A stretch of DNA of 64,000 bases from Dermatemys mawii (Eukaryota; Chordata; Testudines; Dermatemydidae), in the NCBI GenBank assembly GCA_007922305.1, contig ML677334.1, positions 56,160,720 through 56,224,719 on the forward strand, read 5' to 3'. The notes under the pieces are model-generated. The model saw only the letters and a program-made list of their open reading frames with translations, was not told the origin of the DNA and made no database searches. Position numbers and translations under genes: made by a program. Positions 36,840 through 49,499 of this stretch are shown piece after piece. How positions within the stretch are numbered: the first letter of the stretch is position 1; each line of letters begins with the position of its first letter.

Positions 36840-39800
36840 CACCAGCTGGTATTCCTTCAGCATCCAGCAGAATGAAGAAATGGCATTAAGGAATTCACTC
36901 TAACCCCAGCCTGTAAAGGAATGCACGATTGCCTGTTGAAACTCCAGGGGACCCCCAATAGGTTCATTTCTCAAGTTGCTAGAAGTGATGGAGCAGAGCA
37001 TATGGCCAGCAACCAACTGTCTTTATATTCATGCTCTCTTCTATTTCCAGACTCCATAACTTGGATCTCATACAGAGTCTGAGATAATGAGAGACATCAA
37101 CAACACAGAAGGGATTAGGAAAGCCAACCAACAGGTCTCAAGTAACAGGATTCTCCCAAAAAGAAAAACCACATTCATGCCACTGATCTACCATTCTCCA
37201 ACCAGGTTTTTTTTGTGTTTTTTTTTTAAATCAACATCGATATTTTCAGTAGATCATTACAACTACAAAAAAAATCATGGAAATGCCAACACAAAAAAAA
37301 CCTTGTTAGTAATCATTAAGGCTGTGAAATGTTTGTACAAATACTATTTACCATTACACATATTTTAAAGACAAAATGCTAAACTCCAGAAAAATCATTA
37401 ACTCTATATTAACTCTAACAATATACAATTCTGAACCCTACTTTAAAAGACCATTAATTAACACATACCTATATACAAACAAAGCTTTTCTGTGTAATAC
37501 TGGCCAAAAAGTATAATTGGGTTAAAAAAAAAAAAAAAAAAAGATTTAGTTAAGGTAATGGAGGAGAGGTCTATCAGTCACTACTAGCCAGGATGGTCAG
37601 GGATACAACCCCATGCTCTGTGTGTCTTTAAATTTCTGAATTCCAGAAGTTGGGACTGGAGATGGATCACTGGATATGTGCCCTGTTCTACTCATTCCCT
37701 CAAACATTTGGCACCTGCCACTGTTGGAAGAAAGTTCTAGATGGCCCATTGATCTGATTCAGCATGGTTATTCTCATGATCTTAAAACAACCTTAAGTCT
37801 GCCTTGTAATGATGTCCCAAGAAGAAAGAAGAAACTGAGATAACCTTACCCATTGTTTCATCTCAGGATATCTTCTTAACCATTCTGTAACTATGCCAGC
37901 TCTGACCACTATTATAAGTACACAATCTACATAAATAAATCATGATTAGGAAAAAAAAAAAAACACCTATTAGCACAAATCTTAGAGCACATATGCAATA
38001 ACAGGACTGATAAAAAATAAAATATCTTCATAAGCACCACTGCAGATTAATAGATAAAGCATCTGTAAACAGAGGATCTGATTTTGCAAACATAAACCCA
38101 ATTAATTTTACTCAGATGAATGACTTCAGTGGGAATGCAACTTTACTCACTGAGTAATTGTTTGCAGTACAGATTCCAAAAAATTTAGCTAAACAAGCTA
38201 GAAATGTATTTGTAATAAGATCCTAATTCTTTTTCTCATGCTAAACTAAAATAAAGTTAATGTGACAAATCAGCTCAAGCAAGAATATTAATATTCAAAA
38301 TCAAACTACCTCCTTAACTTACCCTCTTTTGCCCAAAGTATTCCTAGGCATATGTTATATCACTTAAATCACTGATTATACTTCCTTGTAGCATGCAGGC
38401 ACAGAGAGTCAAGACACGGACAGAGTTGGCAGTAAATTAAAGGTAGAGTTTGATCTCTCTCTGGTTTTTGCTTTCATTTGTGTATATCAAACTTTTCAAA
38501 CTCTTTTAACCTTTAACTTCCAAATTGGAATTGCTTCTAGGTTTTACTCTACAACCCCAGTTTTGCCCTCCAGTAAAGAAGTCCTGTTAGCCAATAGATC
38601 ACACAGACTCAAAAGAATCAATTTTTGAGTCTAGCCCCTGAAAGCCAGAGAACTGTCTTTAGAGAAGCTTTAGGGGAAATCTCTATCAAGAAAGCATACA
38701 GCTTTGTATGCAGCTAAATCATAACAGGAACTAGGAGAGGAGTGAGGGGCTCTTTATACCATTTTGTTGTCACCGAGATTTCTAATTTTCTGCAAACATA
38801 GTAAGTCTGATTCTGAGCTAATTTACAGTTATGTAATGCCAGAATAACTCAATTGAAATGACTGGAATAATAATGCTGTAAAACATTTGAGAGAAAATCA
38901 GCCCCCATATCTTCAGTTTACGTTTAGTAGCCATTATGAATTAGGGCATAGTAGCATGACTGTACTGCATCTTGATCATAGGAACAAAGTAATTCCAAGA
39001 TAAAGTGACAGTTAAGATTTTTAATCCTGCTGTGAACTTAACTTACAAATGAAAGAATGTTTGCTCTCCCCACCTCAAGGTACTGTGTGAACTCAGACAG
39101 CTGACACAAGTGAAACGGAAATAAACAAGAGATGCTTGAGCCTGTGGGCTGAGCTTATTGGAGTCTGCACCCCTAAACACATGAACAGTTCCCATTGCTG
39201 CTGGCTCTATGGAGCTGCTTTAGATACAGAGAAGGAAGACAGGCAACATTCAAGGAACTAACTACCTACTCCTCTACCTTTAGAAAGAGGTGAATGTAGT
39301 GTGAGGACAAACACATGCGTTAAGCAGCAATTAGAAAACTCCATGACCAAGAAGTTCCTATCTTTCATAAGCTCCCCACCGAAACACATCCTCTTGGATT
39401 GTTTCTACTTCTCTTGGTGATTTGCATGCTTTTTGCAAAATATCCCATTGTGAGGCCTCTATTACATGCTGCCTCTTTTGTTGGACATGGTTGCCATTTG
39501 TGGCTTGGTGTCTTGCCACAGAAAGCATGTGCAGTGAAAGCCTAGAGTGGGTGCAGAACTATGCAGCCATCTCTGTCTGTACTGCTCTTCTCCTCTCCCC
39601 AGGCTATTCCCTGTGTTTTCTTCAAATCACAGACTAGTCTGAGATTTGTGACAGCCCTACAGATTAGGAAACTCTGTATTAGAGGCACATCTGCTGAAAA
39701 ACAAATATTTTTAAAGATGAAACAAAAATTCAATACTGCAACTATCTCCCCTCCACCTCTTTAGAACAGACTACAGGTGAAGGAACATTGAAATAGAAAA

Positions 39801-41160
39801 ATAACAAACATCCAGAAAATACAAGACCCAGTGTGATTCATTAGCTGTGGAACATCACCCAACATCCTGTACAGTAAATGTCCATACATAATATTTTAAA
39901 ACAGATTCCCTGAATCTGTTGTATTTTACTGAGTGTGCAACTGAAAGATCTCTCAGGCCAGGCTCTCTATTCAACATTCACATAAGTCTGACTTTTATTT
40001 AAATTTGGGGGGGGGACATAATATTCTAAAAATAGAAACTTTAAAAAGATATTGGCTGTCACAAAAGAGAGTTAATGAAAAAAAGTGTTAGATGCTTGGT
40101 CATTTTCTGAGTTAATATTTTTTATGAAAGAAAAACAAACAGTGAGTGATCATTGTGTATTTTACTTCTGGCAAAGAGGATAATAAAGTCACTGTGGCTG
40201 TGACATCAAAGTGCATAGCCAAAAATATCTTTAGAGCTCTCATTTCTGCAACCCTACAGGAAACCTATCATTACAGAGTGAATCTGAAGTAACTCCACTG
40301 ACTTCAAAAGTAGTTAGAGATATGAGACTATTTACTCCTAAGGTGAGAATCAGATCCATAATTTTTCTTTAGAAAGCAAATGTCATTCAACTATACTTAA
40401 CTTCAATTGTCATCTGCATCTAGCTTAATCATCAGAAAATGGGCTTTTCACAACAATCATATTTAAAAATGAAAGTATAATTACATTTAAGTCAAAGCCA
40501 CGCAGTGATGTACTGTATGTTTATGTGTAATGGCAAATTACATGCTTTTAAGCATGTCAAAATTTTCAAAAGAATTAACCATTATAATAATTCTACTGAG
40601 GAAGTTGTGATAGGAAGACAAACTCCCCCAGGTCATTTTTCAACTAGTTCATGCTATCTAACATAATGTGATACATATTGTATGCATTGTACATTTTTTT
40701 CAATTCCTACTTCCCTAAAATGTCATACATTTTAATATCTTTCAAGGGAAGATTGGCTATATTGCTTCACACACTTAGTTAAAAAGTAAAAATCAGTAGC
40801 GTACTGAGTGGCTCATGGAGCTGGTAATGAATGGGGAAGTCTTTCATCTGTATGGCACCGTCTCAAATCCTGCTTAGATTAGTAGTGACAAAGTAATTAC
40901 CATCAGATGGTTGATAAGAATTGAACTGAGATATTGAACTCATTTCATAATAGACAGGTATCAAAACCATTTAAAAAAAAATCAAAGGAAAAAGCTTTGT
41001 CAGAAGTTTCTGGGGAGGGCAAAGACTGAATGGCCAAGGAGATTGACCAGGGCAACATAGGGATGATTTCACTGTCTATGAAGTGTTGGTTTTATGTTTA
41101 ACCAGAAGCATTCTGTCTCCAGTGCTTCCAAACTGGAACCTTCCATAAGCACATGTCTTC
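36840..41160. other. AT-rich intron 2 sequence with diffuse ancient repeat traces
   Basis: Traces of short-period palindromic repeats ('AACTCCATTGAAGTC' type) occur near 38100, 38840 and 40290. I see no exon or well-bounded element. Confidence 0.4.
37524..37542. repeat. poly(A) run
   Basis: Nineteen consecutive A residues in intron 2. No retroposed body could be recognised upstream. Confidence 0.85.
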
Positions 41161-41164
41161 TTAA

Positions 41165-41280
41165 ATTGTAGGTTCTTCAGGGTAGGGACAATGCCATCTG
41201 TTGTGTTTGTACAGCCCCTAGCACAGTGAGAACTGTGGGAGCTACTGTGAAATAAGCATTAAATAATAAATAAAAATATA
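41165..41280 (+). repeat. SINE/L2-like relic, family B
   Basis: TTGTAGGTTCTTCAGGGTAGG, then GACAATGCCATCTGTTGTGT, TTGTACAGCCCCTAGCACAG and AATAAGCATTAAATAATAAA. This is the familiar 3' segment 'gtaagctcttcggggcagggac...tttgtacagcgcctagcaca' that is common in sauropsids and relates to L2/MIR tails. Confidence 0.55.
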
Positions 41281-42153
41281 AACAATTCTAATGGGGGGGG
41301 ACGGAAAAATTGGCATCTTTCCTCATACCAAACTACCACAATTTGACAAAATATTTACTTCAGTTTATTACATTAATTTCTAACCTACCCTTTTAACAAA
41401 ATAAAGTCTGCAATGGAGTGTTTAGTTGCTTGAAATAAAGCAGAATACTTGAATTACTCAGTTTCTAATACCTTAAAGTTAATCATTATTTCTGCATTCA
41501 AATTTCCATTACAGTTATAAAAACATAAAACAGGTCCATAAAATATAATTATGGGGAGATACTGCTACATAGTTTGCTAAATCAAGACTAATGCTTTTGT
41601 TTCAAGGATCCATTTGTGTTTTAGCTTCCTTTAAGAAAGATCTTTTCATTTAAATGTCTTGATCTGTGTAGCCATATTTATATGGGAGAGAAACAATGAA
41701 TGGAATTAAATTTGTCCTTATTTAAAGATGCATTTTAAACTGCCTGAAACTCATTCTGTTGATCAGCTCCACAATTTCTAAATTAGCTAGAAAGCAATTT
41801 CTTTGATATTCACAAATTATAAAACAGCAACATTAATACATATTTATTACATTTTAGACCATCTGCTGACCATTACTATTCCACTTAAATGTAACTATTG
41901 AGATGCAATTTTATACACTAATAAATACTTAGGAAATATGCCTCTTTGCATTCTAGAAAGAGAAACATCTGTATCTCCCAAAATATAGACATACAGACCT
42001 GCATATTAAAACTCCAGTCCAGAATATACCCGGGCCCATGGAGAGTCCACTAAGTTCAGTTAAATTCTGCATAGCATTGGAGTCTGCACCTGCAGAGCTT
42101 ATTGTGAGTTTAGGACTTTGTTAGCTTCATTCTGGGCTTTGCCCCATTTAGAC

Positions 42154-42827
42154 CAGTGGTTCCCAAACTTTAACAACCCATGAACCACTTTCACTAAAAT
42201 GTTAGGTCTCACGAAACCCCCCTCCTGGAAATATTAATTTTTAGGAATTTTCTCCTTTACCTGAGTATAAATTATAAAAGCAGTGATCTTGGAAATATAG
42301 AATTTGTTTTTATGACATGCTTATTACACCCTATTATTTATCATTACAGTATTTAATTACATTATGAAAACAGCAACACTTTTCCAAGATCTCACTTTCG
42401 TAGCTTGTATCGCTTCAATTAAGCCTGTTATAAGACAAGGCTACTATCTTTCATCAAGGAGTTTCAGATGTGAAACAGCATGAAGGTATTTAAGAAGCCA
42501 ACTCAAATAGTTCCTCTGTCACAGGCATTCAGGTCTTGAGCAGTCCAGACAAACAACGTACAGTACAACAAAGATTAAACTTGTTCTTCATAATAATTTT
42601 AAAAACACTAGCTTCCTATTTAATTTTAAAAACAGTAAAAAATATCCACCTCCCTTTCCATTTCTTATAAAGAGTCTTTAAGTTGAAATCTCCTCAGTGT
42701 GATAGATATGCTTGCTTTAATCTGATTAGATCATGAAACTCCAGGGGCTCCGGGCTGCTTCCCAAGAACCCCCTGTAGCATTTTGTGAACTCCCAGGGGT
42801 TCACGAACCCCAGTTTGGGAGCCACTG
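42154..42827. mobile_element. non-autonomous hAT element, 674 bp, perfect 8-bp TSD
   Basis: The left terminus CAGTGGTTCCCAAACTT is mirrored by the right terminus AGTTTGGGAGCCACTG. The element is flanked on both sides by the identical 8-bp target duplication ATTTAGAC (42146-42153 and 42828-42835). An 8-bp duplication and CAGTGG termini are diagnostic of hAT. The interior is AT-rich without a transposase. It lies about 0.76 kb downstream of CDH2 exon 2. Confidence 0.92.
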
Positions 42828-43584
42828 ATTTAGACGTAGATCTGGGTAGCAACGATGAAGAGCCATGCTGCCCAACAGGTAGCACTGGAGATGTTCTGCC
42901 TCTCTGGCAGAATTCCTCCCCAAAACCCCAGTGCACAGGGGGAACAGGTACACTGCTACACCTCTTAAAGAGTTACGGCATACTCCCCTACATCCATGCG
43001 ACTGGTAAACTCCACTGGACAACACATGGAATGACGGAGACATGACTCTGCCCTCTCTGTGACTCTTCCCACTCACTTTGGAGCAAGTTGGGCCTCCAAA
43101 GGAATAGTAAGAGAACTGCCGAAGTACTACACTGAGTACAAGGACTGCAGTTATGCATGACCCCTTTGTGGGGCAGGTAAAGTGGAAGGCTCTTATTCCC
43201 CATTCCGCCATTGATCATTTATCTAAGGGCCCTTTCTAGTGACACAGTGGGGACATATGCTAATAGTGCAATTACTGGGAGGTAATATATAAGAAATACA
43301 GTTCAGTATGAAGTCTTTGCTGAGGAGTACATTAGGAGAGAGTCAAGGGAATATTTGCCATAACTGACATATCTCCAAAATATCGTCAGTGAGAGGTTCA
43401 CAAGTTACTGTTAAGGTCAACAAATATTCCCTCAAGTCTCATTACAATAAGTTGAGGAAAAAAATCAAGTAATACAGCTGAAATAAAAAAGGTCTTATTT
43501 AAGAAGTTTAAAAGAAGCCCTTGAGTCCAGTTTATGTTCAAGATTATAGATAATAAGAAAACAGAATGTCTCTTCTAACAATAC

Positions 43585-43696
43585 CATTGAGAAGAGGCTG
43601 TCCTTCGTTTAAACCCCTCGATATGACTGCATTGTAAATGACTTCGGGAAATCCAGTCTTGCATAATATGTCTTCACAAGTTGCTTTTACTGGTGC
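43585..43696 (-). CDS. CDH2: CDH2 (N-cadherin) exon 2: start of prodomain
   Basis: This is a 112-bp internal exon encoding the first part of the N-cadherin prodomain, which is cleaved off before the adhesive ectodomain becomes active. On the minus strand a pyrimidine-rich tract and TTTCAG acceptor (AG at 43698-43697) precede GCACCAGTA. Frame 0 reads [18 protein letters not shown], then [19 protein letters not shown]. The CKTGFPE and EGQPLLN blocks are hallmarks of the CDH2 prodomain start, and the APVKATCED stretch is of the bird/reptile kind rather than the mammalian ASVEASGEI kind. The exon ends with a single G before GTATTG (GT at 43584-43583). This gives phase 1, as expected if the next codon is the valine of the family's LLNV. 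The donor is non-consensus at +4 to +6. The exon lies 13.46 kb from exon 1 and is flanked by hAT elements on both sides. Confidence 0.94.
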
Positions 43697-44715
43697 CTGA
43701 AATGCAAGACAAAAATTTATGTCATACTTGCAATCTCATTCAGCTGAGAAACATTCCACTTCACATAAACCCTGTTTTGTTACCACACCGTCTTTGTATC
43801 TAAATAGCTGCAATTAGAACTCTGAGGGCAAAGGGTTAATCTTTTTGATAACTGGAATAGAGGGAACAAATCCCATTTGTCTCTTAAGATCTAAATAATA
43901 CATAATCTTGATTCCTCTAACAACTGAACATTTCAACTAAAACAGTCATTGAGACTGAAGTGGAATCACAGAGGGGACAAAAACATTCCTTCTATTGGAA
44001 ATAAACTGCACAAAACTGATCAACTTTTTCAGACATGGATGTGTTACTTTTGAGAGGAGAAATTTAACCATCAGTTTAAAATGTTTGGTTGTGGGTACTT
44101 TTCTGTGTCTGCATTCAATGGGTAAATAGCTGGGAGAAAAAAAAAAATCACAAGTGTAACATTTTAATCAGCTGAACCTATATTTAAACAGAGATCACAG
44201 AAAGGCCACATACTACTACTACAATCTCCTTTTATGTGAAAAAGAGAAGGAGATATTACTAAATTAGCATAACACAGCAATATATTAGCCACTAAAACTG
44301 AGTTTATTATGCCACTTCTACAAATAAAGCCTTTTCCAAATCACATATAATTTTCACAGTTTGAGGAAAATAACTTCCATACAAGACATTTAAAATGGGT
44401 ATTTTCACCTTTATCTTTTATTTCCAAGCAGGTTTTACAGTTAAAGAGTTAACCTATCAACTATGCCCAGTCATACAATTCAATGAGGTAAAGGTTTTTT
44501 GTTTGGTTCATTTTTTATATTAGTGGTGCATATAGCAAAATTGTAGTTTACATGTGGCCAAACAACACTGTATGGTTACAGTCATTTGTGTTGTTTAAGC
44601 AACATTGGCCATCTTTTGTATGATCCTAGTACCTACTTTGTTTAAAATAATGCATCAAACAAAAGAAGAAGTTTTTGTGATCATAATGGAACATCACATT
44701 GGACTCCCCTTAGAT

Positions 44716-44937
44716 CAGGGGTTCTCAAACTGGGGGTCAGGACTCCTCAGGGGGGTCGCAAGGTTATTACATAGAGGGGGGTCATGAGCTGTCAGCCTCC
44801 ATACCAAACCCGCTTTGCCTCCGGCATTTATAATGGCATTAAATATATTTTAAAATGCTTTTAATTTATTAGGGAGGTCACACTCAGAGGCTTGCGATGT
44901 GAAAGGAGTCACCAGTACAAAAGTTTGAGAACCACTG
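44716..44937. mobile_element. hAT MITE, 222 bp, perfect 8-bp TSD
   Basis: The termini CAGGGGTTCTCAAACT and AGTTTGAGAACCACTG match at 15 of 16 positions as inverted repeats. The 8-bp duplication CCTTAGAT is identical on both sides (44708-44715 and 44938-44945). There is no coding capacity. It lies in CDH2 intron 1 about 1.0 kb upstream of exon 2. Confidence 0.94.
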
Positions 44938-45436
44938 CCTTAGATGGTCTTGTGGGACTCAAACATATTCATACATTTTATGGCTCACAGGTCTTTCACT
45001 CATTAGTGGGGATAAATGTACCAAAGTCTTTTTTTCCATTGGCACATATTGGTAGTCAGCATTCCAACTCCCAATGTAAGAATTTTATCACTTGAAGAAA
45101 TTCTTGAAGTGTTCAGCTGAACCCACATCTAGCTGATCCTGGTTCATTTCAAGAGTTGTACCAGAACAGCAAATCTCTTAGCATACTGCAATTTTATTTT
45201 TAATTAACCTACCATCCATTTGTGAGGTAGTACATTTTATCAGAGTAAGCACCTATAAGAGGGCTCCTGGTTGTCAAGTGTGTCAGTGTACAATTAACTT
45301 TAAACTGTGAACTAGATTTCATTGTGACTGAAAGGATACCACAGATCTCCCAGCTATGTACAATTCTTTACATGCTTTTACACTTTACGGACTAAAATGC
45401 TTAAAACAAAATGTATATGGCAAATGCATATTTTAT

Positions 45437-45454
45437 TATATATATATATATATA
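45437..45454. repeat. (TA)9 microsatellite
   Basis: Perfect alternating TA tract in AT-rich intron 1 sequence. Confidence 0.85.
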
Positions 45455-47119
45455 ATGTAAGACTGTAAACATAGTTATAACTCTAAGTTATGAGGGGCCT
45501 ATACTGAAAGCTCAGCTAAGTATCACATTCATAAATAAAGATTTTTAAAGGTTTTTTTCAATATTGAAAAACTAATGAATCAAAAATAATTATGACTGAA
45601 TCTTCCTTTTTCCCAGCTTTATAACTCAAACAATGGTTTCATATAGCTTCTATAATTTAAAAAAGGAACTGTTTAAACTACTGTTCAAAGGTAATCTCAA
45701 AGCAAACGTGATGGAGGTATGGGGGGGGGGAGCGTCTTTCATGGTATCCTAGAAACAAATAAATCCAGGGTGGGCAATTGAGTAGATAACAGGATTTTAA
45801 AAAGTCTGCACTGATGTGCCTGGGAATCCTTCAGCCTTTCCAACGAACTATATGTACTAAACAACGCTTATAAACTGAAACAATGCCCAGCGAAACAAAG
45901 ACTTCAGGACATGAATAAAGAGGCCTCTTTATTCCTTCATTTGCAAGCCCTCAATTTTATCCAGAAACAAGACAGTACACTGTTCCCAAAAAACAGTCTA
46001 TTGTAAACATTCTTTGGGAATAAAACCCCAAGGAGAGGCAGAATTCTAATGTTTAACAAAACCTGTGTTATGCATTTTCAATTAAATAAAGTCATAGCTT
46101 GAGCTATGGCAAGATCTGGGTCATATCAAGTTCAGCCCAGGAGTACTAAAAAACATTGCTGGGTTTAAAAGATAGTATCTCCCAGAAAAACATTCTGAAC
46201 TAAAAGTATGAAATCTTATGATCAAGAAAATATTGAAGATTTGTTTTTCTCCCTTTACTGTCTGGGCCAAAAGCAAGAAGAAAAAGGAGGTTATAAGGGG
46301 TATTGGTGTAATTTACAGGATTTTACAATACAGAAGATCACCTCGAGCAGAATATAATATTAACTGTACATTCATCCACAAGAGGAGATTATTGAAAAAA
46401 TTACCTTTTAATACAGATAGCAACTGCACGCAATGTTACCCGTACAAAGTCTTCTGACTTTAAGGGGAGTTTTAAAGCCTGAAACAGGGGCAACACTTTG
46501 AAAATTTGCATCTAAGGCTATATCTTCACTGCAGCATTAACCCAACATCTTTTCTGGGCTTTAGCCCTACCTCTCCTCTACCCCTCCTCCTCCTCCTTCC
46601 CCCCAAAAAGCTTTTTAATCAGGGTTTGGAGGTGCTTTAAGCCCTGGCTAGTTTATCCAGATGGGGTACAGATTAGAGCCAGGGTTACACTTTAAATCAG
46701 ACGAGAACCCAACCACTTTGCACTGAGGATGCAGGCTAAATCACTCAAAAGCTGACAGTCTGACTCCTTTTCCCATTCCTGCCCCAAAGATAGACACGTT
46801 CTCCCACAATTGAACAAAGCATGGAACACCTTAGCACAAAGAAGGAACAACAGGATATGCCCCCAGACACACATAGGTGACGGAAGAAACAGCGAGGACA
46901 CAGTAATGCGGGTATGGCTTTACACCCAAGTTAAACTAACCTCCGTTATAGGTAGGTACCCTAACTCTATATTTAGTTTCTAATCAAGTCTATTTTCTGG
47001 TTTCCATGCAATGTAAGTTTTAGTGTAAGACACAGCAAACAACTGGATAGTTCAGCTCTTTCTTCTTAATAACTGCACATTAATTTGCAAATGTGGCCAG
47101 ACATAACATTACATTTGGG

Positions 47120-47245
47120 CCCCAATCCTGCAAACACTTATGTATATTCTTATCTTCAAACAAGTGTGCAGTCTCATTAAAGTCAACGAGTGAAATCCTG
47201 GCCCCACTTAAGTGAATGAGAGTTTTGCCATTACCTTTAATGCCA
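47120..47245 (+). repeat. ancient palindromic repeat, family C copy
   Basis: CCCCAATCCTGCAAACACTTATG is followed by ATTAAAGTCAACGAGTGAAATCC and GCCCCACTTAAGTGAATGAG. It belongs to a family with CCTGCAAACACTTA ends and an 'AAGTCAATGGGA' centre. Related copies are at 50705 and 32440. Confidence 0.5.
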
Positions 47246-47879
47246 GCCAAGATTTTACTCTGTGGGACTACTCATTTTTTCCCCACTGTTGGCTTGAAAT
47301 GGTGCAAGAAATGTTGCTTTCATTCAAGTTTTTATTTTGTAAGCTCAAGGCTTCCAAATTAGCTTTAGCACAACGTCTTCATGGTCATTCAGTCGGCTGT
47401 ATTTAAAATGCTCCTGATTTGGTTTTCATTAAAACTTATTCAGATCTAATCTGTTATTGTTCCTCATTAAGCCAGAGGATTTCAAATGAGAAATTCTTGA
47501 TTCTCAAACCAACAGTTACCTTATCTCAAATGACAAAAATCTCATTTTCTACCCATTCCTATCGTAAAATGAATTGCAAAGCAAAAAGAAAGTTGTCGTC
47601 ATTGACTAGTGTTTTACAGTTCATAAAGAACACCATTTTCCTGCTTTTGTCCCATCCCCACACACCAGGTCCTTACTTCACTCACTTTGCGAGAGCACAT
47701 ATGAATTGTTGGAGTACCTGATGTAACATGAGGCTGTTGGAGTTGCAGCTCTCCTTTCATACAACTGGGAGAGCAGGGGATAGTTAAATTTCTAAAATAT
47801 TTGATCCACCAAAGATGTAGCCTTAGAGGTCCAGGGTCTCCATCAAACACAGAGAATGAAGATCCCAATATTCCAATTT

Positions 47880-47907
47880 AAAAAAAAAGAAAAAGAAAAA
47901 GAAAAAA
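47880..47907. repeat. (AAAAAG)n low-complexity tract
   Basis: An A-run followed by four G-punctuated A5 units. Confidence 0.8.
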
Positions 47908-48077
47908 CTTTGGAAAGGTTTGAGGCCATCTTAAAAAAGAATGTAAAAGGACAAAACTATTTAGAATTGTGCTCCAAAATTTATTTTAAAAGGAAAAAAC
48001 ACTGATTTGCCATTATATATAATGCCCCTCCTTACAATTTTGTTTTGTTGTTAATGTATAAATCTAAAATCTACTTT

Positions 48078-49414
48078 CAGGGCCACCCTTAGGTATATGC
48101 AGCATATGCAGCTGTGTAGGACACCCGAAAATTTGGGGTACCACCTTTGCTAGCTGCAGTGCAGACTCCTCTCTGGCCTCTCTCCTACGCTGGGCCAGCA
48201 GGCTTCTGCCAGACCTGACCCGCTGGTCCCTCCCCTTGCCCACTCACCCCTCAGGGCTCCAGCTTAGGCAGGGCCAGGAGCGAAAGTCTGCACGCAGTGA
48301 GCAGAGGGAGCCAGACCAGGTGGTGGGGGGCCAGGCAAGGCCGGGAACAGAGTAGGGGGAATACCTGGAGGCTGGGAGAAGACGGGGAGAGCCAAGCTCA
48401 GGAGGCAGAGCCAGGCACAGGACTTTGGGGAGCAGGGGGCAGAGGAGGAACTGGGCTGGGAAGGGAAAAGAGCGGGGAGGTGAGTTTTTTGTCAAGCTCA
48501 CTGAGTGAGCAGGAACGTGCTAGGGCCTCCTGGGGAGCTGGCTGGTGGCTCCAGGGGAGAGCAGCTGTTCCAAGCAGCCCCACGCTGTACCTGCATCTTT
48601 CCCCTCTTCTGTCCACATGCCCTGCCCCGCTGGCAACTCCCTGCAATCTCTCTCCTAGTCTCCTTTTCACTCCGCCTTTCTCTTCTCTGAAGTTTAAGCC
48701 CAGATGATGAGGATCCCCTTTGGGCCATCACCTTTTCCTTTCCTTCCTTACCCACCAGGTATCAACAGCAGACAGGAGCTGTGAGGAGGGAGGCACCCAC
48801 ACAACCTGGCTGGGGAGGAGAGAAACTCAAAGGAAAATAAAGAAGGTGACATTTGCTACCCTATGGCCTTTTGAGGTACACACAGAGGTACCTCTCTGCC
48901 AAGTCCCTATCTTAGGAGAGGGGAGGAGGGGAGGGAGAATGCTGCAGGGTGATCGTACAGCCAGTGACCTATGCTTACCACTGCCATGCTGGAGCCTCCA
49001 CATTTATTTATTGACAACATTTGCAGAATTTTAAAATATTGTGCACAGAATTTAATGTTTTGGTGCTGAATTCCCTCAGGACTATGGGGTGTTGGACAGT
49101 TCGGGGAGCAGCAGTGAAGGGGCAGTGGGGGAGGTCTGGGGAGATTGCTGGCATAGGGATCTGTGGTGGACATCTGAGTGAGGGGCCACTGGGCATGCAA
49201 GATGCTGGGCATAAGTGGGCGTGAGGTTCTGAACGGGCAGTGGGGGTACCAGGGCATGATAGCAGGGCTGGGGGTGCAGGTGGGAGGGAAGTGCAGGGGT
49301 TAGGAGTGAAGGTGGCACAATTAAAACTATTTCTAATGAAGTGTGTGTGTTGCAAAGAGCAAGTCAGGCACAGGAGCACCAGTCTAATAATAATAAATCC
49401 TAAGGACGGCACTG
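48078..49414. mobile_element. non-autonomous hAT element, 1337 bp, 8-bp TSD (7/8)
   Basis: The left terminus CAGGGCCACCCTTAGG is mirrored by CCTAAGGACGGCACTG at the right. Flanks are TCTACTTT (48070-48077) and TCTATTTT (49415-49422), an 8-bp duplication with one later substitution. The interior is GC-rich with several frames up to 136 codons on both strands. None resembles a hAT transposase (no BED finger or hATC motif), so it is non-autonomous or gutted. Confidence 0.85.
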
Positions 49415-49499
49415 TCTATTTTATTGACCTTCAGGACTCTTGCAAGGCCTACTTTTTTCCCTACCTGCCAGGGATTGGTGGGATATCATAATATCTGAA

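Larger units (their letters stand above)
1..43584 (-). other. CDH2: CDH2 intron 2 (partial; far end outside window)
   Basis: All sequence on the 3' side of exon 2 in sense orientation is intronic. CDH2 intron 2 is known to be very large in amniotes, so 43.6 kb without another exon is expected. I looked for the next exon (following LLN with a phase-1 acceptor and a prodomain-like continuation) among the minus-strand frames and found none. The intron contains CR1, PIF/Harbinger, hAT and LTR-type relics and some repeat-poor stretches. Confidence 0.85.

Noticed and set aside
45768..45790. CCAGGGTGGGCAATTG resembling a hAT terminus
   Set aside because: There is no partner terminus, no duplication and no subterminal similarity.
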